Assembly: GCA_016779325.1 (NCBI GenBank)
Contig: JADHNU010000001.1
Location: 62,001-126,000 of the forward strand
DNA: 64,000 bases
From: Pseudomonadales bacterium
GTDB lineage: Bacteria > Pseudomonadota > Gammaproteobacteria > Pseudomonadales > Azotimanducaceae
Reading direction: 5' to 3'
The translations under genes and the position numbers were made by a program. How positions within the stretch are numbered: the stretch's first letter is position 1; each line of letters begins with the position of its first letter. The notes under the pieces are model-generated. The model was not told the origin of the DNA and searched no databases. It was given only the letters and a program-made list of their open reading frames with translations. Of this stretch, positions 1 through 6,839 are shown piece after piece.

Positions 1-144
1 GAAGCGAATGTGCAAGGCGTGGAGCCCCATGCCCTGCCTCGAACCACCTCCGGAAAGTTGTCTAGGGCCAAGGCTAAGGCCCTGTTCCTTGATAAGGATC
101 CGAGCCTGGGCCTCGCCGCCGCACAACTGGCCCCGGAAGCATGA
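1..144 (+). CDS. C-terminal end of an acyl-AMP/acyl-CoA ligase (5' part outside the window)
   Basis: An open frame runs from the window edge through 47 codons to a TGA at 142-144. It contains LPRTTSGKLSR at visible residues 12-22, the A10 motif of the ANL adenylating enzyme superfamily; its lysine (residue 19) is the one used in adenylation. The LPRTTSGK form is typical of fatty acyl-AMP ligases and the related acyl-ACP/acyl-CoA synthetases. The stop codon overlaps the ATG of the next gene (ATGA at 141-144), so the two are translationally coupled. Substrate cannot be told from the tail. The neighbouring dehydrogenase and phosphopantetheinyl transferase suggest that the acyl group goes to an acyl carrier protein or CoA in a lipid or polyketide-like pathway. 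Family assignment is fairly secure, exact function is not. Confidence 0.75.
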   Translation, partial: EANVQGVEPHALPRTTSGKLSRAKAKALFLDKDPSLGLAAAQLAPEA

Positions 145-1073
145 CGACGGACGTCCTCAGCGACCTACCGGGACCCATCGCCATTACCGGCGCCACGGGA
201 TTCATTGGCCGCGCGCTTTGCCAACGCCTTGAGCCCGCCCGCCAGGTGGTTCGGGCCCTATCACGGCAGGCCGATAGCCGGCTCCCGGATACGGTCACGG
301 TGGTTCGCGGCGACCTCTCCTCAAGCGTCGCCCTTCGCACCTTAGTACGAGATGCGGCCTGGGTCGTGCATTGCGCGGGGGCCGTTCGCGGGGCCACGCG
401 CCGCACCTTCGATGCCGTTAACGTCGACGGCACGGCAGCGCTACTCGATGCCATGGCCGCCGCTGCGCCCAAGGCCCGGCTCCTCCATATTTCTACCCTC
501 GCAGCATCCCAGCCCCAACTGTCGGACTACGCGGCGAGCAAGCGCAGCGCGGAATTGCTCGTCACCACCCGGAGCCGCGCGGGCGACCTCATCCTCCGTC
601 CTACGGCGGTCTACGGCCCTGGCGACCGAGAACTTCGCCCCCTCCTCGACCAAGCCCTCAAGGGTTTTCTCCCCCGACCCGTTGGGAATCGTCGCATCAG
701 CTTGCTTCATATCGACGATCTCATTGATGCCATGCTGCTGGCCATGCAAACCCCGGACGGCGAGGTGGGCCCTTATCCGTTGGCCGACGCCCGGGCCCAA
801 GGCTATCGCTGGCGGGAACTGGCCGCGGCAGCGGCGCGCATCCGAGGCGACCGGGTTCGTGTATACCCCGTACCGAAAACCCTCCTGTACTTGCTCTCCC
901 TGGGCGCCACCCTAGGGGCCCGTGCGCTGGGGGACGACCCCATGCTCACCCCCGGTAAGGTTCGGGAACTCACCTTCGAAGATTGGTCCTGCGATAGCAG
1001 CGCCTTTCGCGCGCGTACAGGCTGGACTCCGCAGGTCAGCCTGGATGCGGGGTTACGAAGCCTCGTTCTGTGA
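141..1073 (+). CDS. NAD(P)-dependent epimerase/dehydratase-family reductase (extended SDR), candidate ceramide reductase
   Basis: A 310-residue extended short-chain dehydrogenase. The nucleotide-binding glycine motif TGATGFIG is at residues 16-23 and the catalytic YxxxK is Y130-K134 (YAASK). The LRPTAVYGPGD segment that follows is also typical of extended SDRs. The ATG at 141 overlaps the stop of the preceding acyl ligase, and the TGA at 1071-1073 overlaps the GTG of the next gene, so the three form one operon. In characterised bacterial sphingolipid operons (Caulobacter) an acyl ligase lies near an SDR of this kind, CerR, which reduces the keto group of oxidised ceramide. That role here is inferred from family and adjacency only; a sugar-nucleotide or other lipid dehydrogenase is equally possible from sequence. 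Confidence 0.85.
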   Translation: MTTDVLSDLPGPIAITGATGFIGRALCQRLEPARQVVRALSRQADSRLPDTVTVVRGDLSSSVALRTLVRDAAWVVHCAGAVRGATRRTFDAVNVDGTAALLDAMAAAAPKARLLHISTLAASQPQLSDYAASKRSAELLVTTRSRAGDLILRPTAVYGPGDRELRPLLDQALKGFLPRPVGNRRISLLHIDDLIDAMLLAMQTPDGEVGPYPLADARAQGYRWRELAAAAARIRGDRVRVYPVPKTLLYLLSLGATLGARALGDDPMLTPGKVRELTFEDWSCDSSAFRARTGWTPQVSLDAGLRSLVL

Positions 1074-1678
1074 GGCGTCGGCGCGGACAGAGCGTCCAAC
1101 GAGTTGGTGCCACGCGCGTTTTTGTATGCTGGGCGCCCATCACCTCGCGCGCGCCCATCCCCTCAAGACGGGTCGGCCTCCGTGCGGATCGGTCCCTCAG
1201 CCCCGCGCAGCGAACCGCTGCAGCGCTTTACGCGACCCTAGGCCCTGGCCATGGACGCCTGCGCCTTCGCCCCAGGCGACGCCCGCAATTTCGCAGCGCG
1301 AAAGGTCGTCGCTATGCGTTCAGCATGAGTCACAGCAGGGGACTGGTGATGCTTGCCTGGGCCCAGGGCTTCAACCTGCGGCTTGGGATAGATTTGGAGC
1401 GAAGTACGCGCCAAACCCGGCCTGGGCTGGCGCGCAAGCTCCCGTGGGAAAAGGCCGCCACGCCCTACGGAAGGCTGACCGCAAATTGGACCGCGCTTGA
1501 AGCGGCGTTGAAGGCTGACGGCCGGGGCCTCAGCGGCCTCGGTAAGGTGGTGGCGACGGCCAACCCTTGGCGCTTGGAACGGCTAGCGCCCGGCCATGGC
1601 ATCCTACTATTGGCCCCGCTGAAGAGGACGCCCCGAGGCTTTAGCGCAACCCTTGCGGTGACAAGAACCCGCGCCTAG
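1070..1678 (+). CDS. 4'-phosphopantetheinyl transferase (Sfp/AcpT-like)
   Basis: A 202-residue protein with phosphopantetheinyl transferase signatures: SMSHS at 85-89, GIDLE at 106-110 (Mg-binding Asp and Glu), and W140/E144/K148 in a WTxxEAxxKADGRGL block. Such enzymes move phosphopantetheine from CoA to a serine of carrier proteins, activating them for acyl loading. The GTG start at 1070 overlaps the upstream stop; GTG codons slightly downstream are alternatives because the first 40 residues are Arg-rich and unlike the family. Clustering with an acyl ligase points to a dedicated acyl carrier protein encoded upstream, outside the window. The last four bases overlap the 3' end of the convergent DUF5916 gene. 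Confidence 0.8.
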   Translation: MRRRRGQSVQRVGATRVFVCWAPITSRAPIPSRRVGLRADRSLSPAQRTAAALYATLGPGHGRLRLRPRRRPQFRSAKGRRYAFSMSHSRGLVMLAWAQGFNLRLGIDLERSTRQTRPGLARKLPWEKAATPYGRLTANWTALEAALKADGRGLSGLGKVVATANPWRLERLAPGHGILLLAPLKRTPRGFSATLAVTRTRA

Positions 1679-4071
1679 GAGCCCATGCGATAGCGCAGCA
1701 TGACCACGAGTTGGTCTTGGTCTGGCTCGGCGATATTGCGACGGAGAAGCTCATCGAAGCCCCGGCCCGCAGGGTTATCCAAGGAGCCCCCGCGGCTGTA
1801 GACCACGAACAGATCCGATAAGGGGGCGATTTCCCAACGGTAGCGAAGTTGCATGATCGCGTTAGAGATGGAGAAGTCTTGCTCCCCTGGGGCCGTCGGC
1901 TGCGGCGCGGCCCGAAGATGACCACTCGGGGCGATCTCGTAAAAGTCGGACTCCTCGGCCTTCAGGCCGATCCACTGCATGGAGGCGCGAAGCTGCTGCC
2001 GGGCCGAGAAGTAATACTCCACGGTCATGCGCGGGGAGATTTGCTCCGCATTAAAACTGGTCATGCGGCGGTCTTCATCGTGCAAAATCCAGTCGTTGCG
2101 CCGCCCGACTTCCAAGCGCATGCGCGCGTTGAAGCGATCGCCGGGACGCCACACCATGAAGACCCCACCCCGGTAGGACCAATCCTGGAGCGTCTCCTGC
2201 TCAAAACCACCGAAAACCCCCCCGACCAGGGGCAGGCTCTCGTTGGTACCCACGAAAAACTCTCCCGTGGTACGCCCCTGGGCCTTAAAAGCCCCGTTGC
2301 CAAAGCTGTTACGATCATCCCAGCGCGCCGGGCGATAGCCGAGCTCAACGCGGGCCCGGGAGAGGTTGAGCAACGTCCACTCACGCTCCGCAATCAGCCC
2401 GGAGCTGATCTGCTGGCCCTGCCAGTTCACGCCATAGAAGCCCCGGAGGGTCGTGGTGCGATCCCGAACGTGGCTTAAATCAGAGCGCGTTTCTTCATAA
2501 CGATAGCGCAGCTGCGCCTGATCGTTCCGACGCAAAAAGCCAAAATCGTTGATATCGATGTGCCGATCCAGAAGATCCAGGGCGACGTTATGCACCCGTC
2601 CTTTCTTCGGGGTGTAGACCAAATCCGTAGCCAAGCCAACCCCGAAGCGGTCGCCCGCCTGCGAACCAATCAGCTGGCCATCGAACTTCCAGACGCCGCC
2701 TCGAGAGAGCAGGTGACCATCGATGGTGCCCGCAAGGCCGTCCTCGCCCGGTTTCCCGACCCCCGTCAGCATGGCGCCTAGGCCCTTATAGCGCCCCTCC
2801 GCCGCAGACTCCCAAAGGCCCCGGAGCGCGCCGAAGCGTCGCCCCTTCACCTGGAAGTCGAGCAACTCTCCCAGGGCGTCATTGCCGCTGACTTCCGTGT
2901 CCTGCTCCAAGGCTGCCAGCGCACCGAAGCGGAAGGCGCCCTGCTGCCCCGTCACCTTGGCCGCCCCCGCCAAATCGCTGAGGCGATTGCGGTCCGTTTC
3001 TAAGAACCCCTCCACGCGATCATCCGTTGGCAGCGGCGGCGGTGCCCCAATGCGGCGGGTGTTGAGCAGCGTCATCTGGGAGCCGTTACGATAATTACCC
3101 GTGCTTCGGGGCGAGGTATTGAAGACCTCCTGGCCCTCGAGAAAAAAGGGACGACGCTCGCTGAAAAACACCTCAAAGGCCGAGAGGTTCACCACCAAAT
3201 CGTCCTGCTGCACCGTACCGAAATCGGGATTGAGGGTGCCCGACACCTGCAGATTGGAGCTCGGCCGCCAATAGATATCCGAGCCGATTTTGCTTTCCAG
3301 GTCCCCTTCCACCGCATCGTAGGTGGCCGCCGAAAAGGGATAGAGCGTGAGCTGGGTGGAGGGCTCAACGCCGGCAATTTTGACGGGCCGAAGCGCCGAC
3401 ATGAACTTAGGGGTCGTACTCGGTAGGGCAGGGATGCCCCAACGCTGATTCAGATAGGCCACCTGGCGGGAGGCATAGAAGGCAATGGTGCGTTCATCGC
3501 CACTTTGTGGCATGGCCATCATGGACCAAGGTAGGAATAGCTCAGCGGTCCAACCGTCCTCGGTGACCGCGCTAAAGCCATTCCAGGGGCCGTCCCACTG
3601 ATTACTGAATTGGCGTTCCGGCAACACCGTGCCGTCCGCTAGAGAATCGCCAAGGGCCACGGAAAACCAGTAACCAAAAAGCCCCGTACCGGTGGGATCG
3701 ATGGTGATGGAGAAGGAGTCTCGAGCGATGCGCTGATCCCGCGGAGACAGGCGCGCAACCAAGGTGTCCGGGTCCTGTTTCGCTTCGAAACCCACATACA
3801 AACCCCGGTCTGTATAGAACATGCGAATCGAGGATTGGAGGGGCGGCATGGCGAGGGTGTCGGGCTCAATAACGGAAAACTCATCAACCGCAGGGGCTGA
3901 GGCCCAAACGGCCTCGTCCAAACGCCCATCAAGGCGAAAGGCAGCCGGCAGCGATGCTACCCGAGGGGGACGCACAAGCGCCGTGTCGCCCGGCACCGCC
4001 TGCGAAATGGAAGCCAATAAAAACAGCAACATGCCGCCCAAGCGACGGCACGCGTTAAAGCGCCGATTCAA
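1675..4071 (-). CDS. DUF5916 / CBM9-like outer-membrane protein
   Basis: A 798-residue protein with a signal peptide (basic start, hydrophobic core about residues 13-25). An N-terminal CBM9-like beta-sandwich (about 35-215; begins near FRLDGRLDEAVW) is followed by a long beta-rich C-terminal domain. The block NPDFGTVQQDDLVVN...RRPFFLEGQEVF is diagnostic of DUF5916, a family predicted to form outer-membrane beta-barrels, and the C terminus has many alternating aromatic strands (for example QLVVMLRYRMGS). The start is TTG, chosen because AGGA lies seven bases upstream and the codons before ATG at 4032 supply the positive n-region. Function of the family is unknown; the CBM9-like fold hints at polysaccharide binding or surface attachment. 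Convergent with, and overlapping, the PPTase gene by four bases. Confidence 0.85.
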   Translation of the reverse strand: MNRRFNACRRLGGMLLFLLASISQAVPGDTALVRPPRVASLPAAFRLDGRLDEAVWASAPAVDEFSVIEPDTLAMPPLQSSIRMFYTDRGLYVGFEAKQDPDTLVARLSPRDQRIARDSFSITIDPTGTGLFGYWFSVALGDSLADGTVLPERQFSNQWDGPWNGFSAVTEDGWTAELFLPWSMMAMPQSGDERTIAFYASRQVAYLNQRWGIPALPSTTPKFMSALRPVKIAGVEPSTQLTLYPFSAATYDAVEGDLESKIGSDIYWRPSSNLQVSGTLNPDFGTVQQDDLVVNLSAFEVFFSERRPFFLEGQEVFNTSPRSTGNYRNGSQMTLLNTRRIGAPPPLPTDDRVEGFLETDRNRLSDLAGAAKVTGQQGAFRFGALAALEQDTEVSGNDALGELLDFQVKGRRFGALRGLWESAAEGRYKGLGAMLTGVGKPGEDGLAGTIDGHLLSRGGVWKFDGQLIGSQAGDRFGVGLATDLVYTPKKGRVHNVALDLLDRHIDINDFGFLRRNDQAQLRYRYEETRSDLSHVRDRTTTLRGFYGVNWQGQQISSGLIAEREWTLLNLSRARVELGYRPARWDDRNSFGNGAFKAQGRTTGEFFVGTNESLPLVGGVFGGFEQETLQDWSYRGGVFMVWRPGDRFNARMRLEVGRRNDWILHDEDRRMTSFNAEQISPRMTVEYYFSARQQLRASMQWIGLKAEESDFYEIAPSGHLRAAPQPTAPGEQDFSISNAIMQLRYRWEIAPLSDLFVVYSRGGSLDNPAGRGFDELLRRNIAEPDQDQLVVMLRYRMGS

Positions 4072-4185
4072 TGCGATGTCCTAGACCTTTTTTCGACCCG
4101 CTATGCTACCAAACTCAGGCTGGGCATCATCGGTAGAGCGGAATGGAAAATAGGAAAAAACCATGAAGTCCCTCGGCGATTGTCC

Positions 4186-4214
4186 TTGACCTCCCCGCGC
4201 AGGGCCCAGATAAT
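4186..4214 (+). promoter_or_regulatory. sigma-70 promoter of tRNA-Arg
   Basis: A TTGACC -35 (4186-4191) and a GATAAT -10 (4209-4214) are separated by exactly 17 bases, followed by a GC-rich discriminator (GCCGCGC) of the type found at stringently controlled stable-RNA promoters. The tRNA begins about 38 bases after the -10. Confidence 0.75.
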
Positions 4215-4252
4215 GCCGCGCTCTCGCAGGGCAGTTCCTGCGACTTCCCTTG

Positions 4253-4329
4253 GGGCGCGTAGCTCAGTTGGATAGAGCATTCGGCTACGAACCGAAAGGT
4301 CGGGGGTTCGAATCCTCCCGCGCCCGCCA
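4253..4329 (+). tRNA. tRNA-Arg(ACG)
   Basis: A 77-base cloverleaf with encoded CCA. The acceptor stem GGGCGCG pairs with CGCGCCC, the D-arm is GCTCAGTTGGATAGAGC, the anticodon stem is TTCGG/CCGAA with loop CTACGAA, and the T-arm carries TTCGAAT. The anticodon at 4287-4289 is ACG, whose A34 is normally edited to inosine by TadA to read CGU, CGC and CGA. Confidence 0.97.
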
Positions 4330-4331
4330 TC

Positions 4332-5090
4332 TCAGCGTAGTAAGTAGGTATACGCTTCCGGTAGTTCCTCGAGGAATATCTCCGTCAGCGCACCACTCAC
4401 CTGGAGCGCCGGAAAGGGTTTCTTTTCCAAGGTTTCTAAGGTGTCGCAGTGCTTCGGACTAAAGCGCACCTCGGCTAGGCTGCTTTCTTCGGCGAGGTAG
4501 GCCCGTAGCTCAAGGAGGGGGACAGCGCGCGAGGGCAGCACGGCCACCCCAGCACAGCCGCCCTCGGCAAGCCAGGTGACGCTTAGGGCCCGCCCCCTGT
4601 CCTCATAGGCAAAGCGCAATTCCGCAAGGTCTTCGGGCGCCGCTAAGGTCCCAGGCAAAGGGAAGTGCATGAGCGGCGTCGGACCCGCCTCGGAATGGAG
4701 CCCCCGGGCGTCGGCCTGAAGCGCGCGGATCGCCCGCCAGCCCGAGACCTTCAAATCGATCTGCTCGAAGCGCCAATTCAAATTGGCCGCGTCCGCGCCG
4801 TGCACCAGCGTCCCGGCCGTAAACGTGACTGCGGAGGAGAAAGGGTGATAGCGGGCGGCGCGCGCCGTGAGCCAGACGTCGGCTCGACGCACGCGCACAT
4901 CGGAAAAATCCACAAAGAAACCAAGCGTATCGCGACCGACAGACCATTGGCCGAGGGAGACGGTGTCGAAGCCACCTTCCTCCAGCGCATCGCCCACCTT
5001 ATCGGCGATGAGAGCATCGCCCGCCTGGCGGCCCAGCTCCGAATCACCGGCAATAAACAGTAAGGCGCCTAGGCCAAGTTCCTTGAGCAT
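4332..5090 (-). CDS. Unrecognised 252-residue protein between two tRNA genes
   Basis: I do not recognise a family. The frame is long, starts MLKELGLGALLFIAGDSELG, and ends two bases short of the convergent tRNA-Arg. The N terminus has a weakly hydrophobic stretch (about residues 5-14) too short for a confident signal peptide or anchor. The rest looks beta-rich and soluble, with alternating hydrophobic residues and two well separated cysteines (about 178 and 215). It follows the terminator of the tRNA-Ser transcript, so it probably has its own promoter. Length and absence of a better frame on either strand support a real gene; function is unknown. Confidence 0.65.
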   Translation of the reverse strand: MLKELGLGALLFIAGDSELGRQAGDALIADKVGDALEEGGFDTVSLGQWSVGRDTLGFFVDFSDVRVRRADVWLTARAARYHPFSSAVTFTAGTLVHGADAANLNWRFEQIDLKVSGWRAIRALQADARGLHSEAGPTPLMHFPLPGTLAAPEDLAELRFAYEDRGRALSVTWLAEGGCAGVAVLPSRAVPLLELRAYLAEESSLAEVRFSPKHCDTLETLEKKPFPALQVSGALTEIFLEELPEAYTYLLR

Positions 5091-5136
5091 GAACGCCTCG
5101 CTTCGATGCCGCCAGGAACCGAAGAATAACCGCTCT

Positions 5137-5167
5137 AAAAACCAAAAAGGGCGCTAAAGGCACCCTT
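5137..5167 (-). terminator. Intrinsic terminator after tRNA-Ser
   Basis: On the minus strand an 8-bp stem (AAGGGTGC with GCGCCCTT, one G-U pair, five-base loop) is followed by TTTTTGGTTTTT. It lies 6-36 bases past the tRNA-Ser 3' end and closes that transcript. Confidence 0.8.
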
Positions 5168-5172
5168 GAAGC

Positions 5173-5263
5173 TGGCGGAGAGAGAGGGATTCGAACCCTC
5201 GATGGGCTTTTAACCCATACTCCCTTAGCAGGGGAGCGCCTTCGACCACTCGGCCATCTCTCC
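5173..5263 (-). tRNA. tRNA-Ser(GCT)
   Basis: A 91-base class II tRNA with long variable arm and encoded CCA (complement of 5173-5175). The acceptor GGAGAGA pairs with TCTCTCC, the anticodon arm is CTCCC/GGGAG with loop CTGCTAA, giving anticodon GCT (reads AGC and AGU). The T-arm has TTCGAAT. Placement just downstream of csrA matches many gammaproteobacteria. Confidence 0.97.
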
Positions 5264-5304
5264 GGGGCGTCAAGTTTAACATGCTGGCCGCAGAAACCCA
5301 GGGG

Positions 5305-5496
5305 CTAGTCGTCGCTCTCTCCGCGATTTTGGGTCTCGTCCTGGAGCCGCGCCCGGACCTCTTCTCGATGTACAGAAACGTCTTTCGGTGCATCAATGCC
5401 GACTCGAACCTGGTTACCTTTCACGGCCAGAATGGACACCTTGATGCCATCGCCGATGAGCACCGACTCCCCCACCTTTCGCGTCAAAATCAGCAC
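5305..5496 (-). CDS. csrA: Carbon storage regulator CsrA
   Basis: A 63-residue Csr[17 protein letters not shown] at the start, VHREEV at 42-47. L4 and R6 on strand 1 and R44 on strand 5 are the residues that contact GGA motifs in target mRNAs. The protein dimerises and represses or stabilises mRNAs by blocking or covering their leaders. The start is GTG with GGGGAG seven bases before it; this GGA within the ribosome site is the kind of site through which CsrA represses itself, though I see no clear second hairpin. Upstream lysC-alaS-recX-recA and downstream tRNA-Ser complete the standard context. Confidence 0.97.
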   Translation of the reverse strand: MLILTRKVGESVLIGDGIKVSILAVKGNQVRVGIDAPKDVSVHREEVRARLQDETQNRGESDD

Positions 5497-5613
5497 CCAC
5501 TATCTCCCCAAAGGCCCGCGTGGCCTAGCTCGCCCACAAATTATTGTTTAATGAGGTAATTGCGAAGGCCAAGAATGGCGAAGACCCTTGCCGATTGCCA
5601 GCCTTCCTATTTT

Positions 5614-6837
5614 CTATGCGCGCTCCAGGCCAAAGGTGTCATGGATCGTGCGGACCGCCAGCTCAAGGTATTTTTCATCGAGCACCACGGAGATTTTAAT
5701 CTCGGAGGTGCTGATCATCTGGATATTGATGTTCTCCTTGGCCAGCGCCGCAAACATTTGCGTGGCCACCCCAGCGTGAGACCGCATCCCAACGCCTACC
5801 ACGGAGACCTTCACGATCTTCGAGTCGCCGACCACAGGGCCCGCGCCTAGGGTCTCGGCCGCCTCCTTAACCACCGCCAGCGCCCGATCGTAATCGCCGC
5901 GCTTCACCGTGAAAGTGAAGTCGTTTCGACCCCCATCATGAGCCAGGTTTTGGACGATCATGTCGACCTCTATCCCGCACGCGCTGACCGGGCCCAAAAT
6001 AGACGAGGCCACCCCCGGCACATCGGGCACGGCGCGTACGGAAATCTTCGCCTCATCTCGCGTAAAGGCGATGCCGGACACCATCGGTTGCTCCATGCCT
6101 TCCTGCTCCTCCAAGCTGATCAAGGTGCCCGGCCCGTCCTCAAAGCTGGAGAGCACGCGAACCGGCACGCCATATTTCCCCGCAAATTCCACGGATCGAG
6201 GGTGTAGCACTTTTGAGCCCAAGCTGGCCATTTCAAGCATCTCCTCGAAGGTCACCCGTTCGAGGCGTCGCGCCGTGGCCACCACCCGCGGGTCGGTGGT
6301 GTAGACCCCGTCCACGTCCGTATAAATTTGACACTCATCGGCCTCCAGCGCCGCAGCCAGGGCCACCGCCGTGGTATCCGATCCACCGCGGCCGAGGGTG
6401 GTAATTGCGCCGTCTTCGGCAACGCCCTGGAAACCCGCTATAACCGGCACCACCCCTGCCTCGAAAGCTCGAAAGAGTGATGCCGTTTCGATGTGTTCAA
6501 TGCGTGCCCGGGTGTGAGCGGCATCGGTGCGAATGGGCAGCTGATCGGCAAGGAAGGATTGGGCGGGCACCCCGCGACGAATCAGGGCCATGGCCGTTAG
6601 GGCCGCGCTGGCCTGCTCCCCGGAGGCCAGGAGCACGTCCATTTCCCGGGGGACTGCTTGCCCCCCAAGGTCAAAGCCGAGCCCCTGGAGCCGGTTCGTT
6701 TCGCCACTCATGGCAGACACAACCACCGCCACGTGGTGTCCCGCCCCGCGATGCTCGGCCACCCGGGCCGCCACCGCTTCGATGCGCTCAAGGGAACCAA
6801 CGCTCGTCCCGCCATACTTATGAACGTAAAGCGCCAT
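5614..6837 (-). CDS. lysC: Aspartate kinase
   Basis: A 407-residue monofunctional aspartokinase, catalysing ATP-dependent phosphorylation of aspartate, the first step to lysine, methionine, threonine and diaminopimelate. The N-terminal KYGGTS (7-12) is the kinase signature. Two C-terminal ACT domains (about 264-335 and 340-405) are where lysine and threonine feedback inhibitors bind in this family. TLGRGGSDTTAVALA in the middle is the conserved nucleotide/aspartate segment. It starts two bases after the alaS stop and probably shares its transcript. It supplies the dapD-dapE branch found elsewhere in the window. Confidence 0.96.
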   Translation of the reverse strand: MALYVHKYGGTSVGSLERIEAVAARVAEHRGAGHHVAVVVSAMSGETNRLQGLGFDLGGQAVPREMDVLLASGEQASAALTAMALIRRGVPAQSFLADQLPIRTDAAHTRARIEHIETASLFRAFEAGVVPVIAGFQGVAEDGAITTLGRGGSDTTAVALAAALEADECQIYTDVDGVYTTDPRVVATARRLERVTFEEMLEMASLGSKVLHPRSVEFAGKYGVPVRVLSSFEDGPGTLISLEEQEGMEQPMVSGIAFTRDEAKISVRAVPDVPGVASSILGPVSACGIEVDMIVQNLAHDGGRNDFTFTVKRGDYDRALAVVKEAAETLGAGPVVGDSKIVKVSVVGVGMRSHAGVATQMFAALAKENINIQMISTSEIKISVVLDEKYLELAVRTIHDTFGLERA

Positions 6838-6839
6838 GA

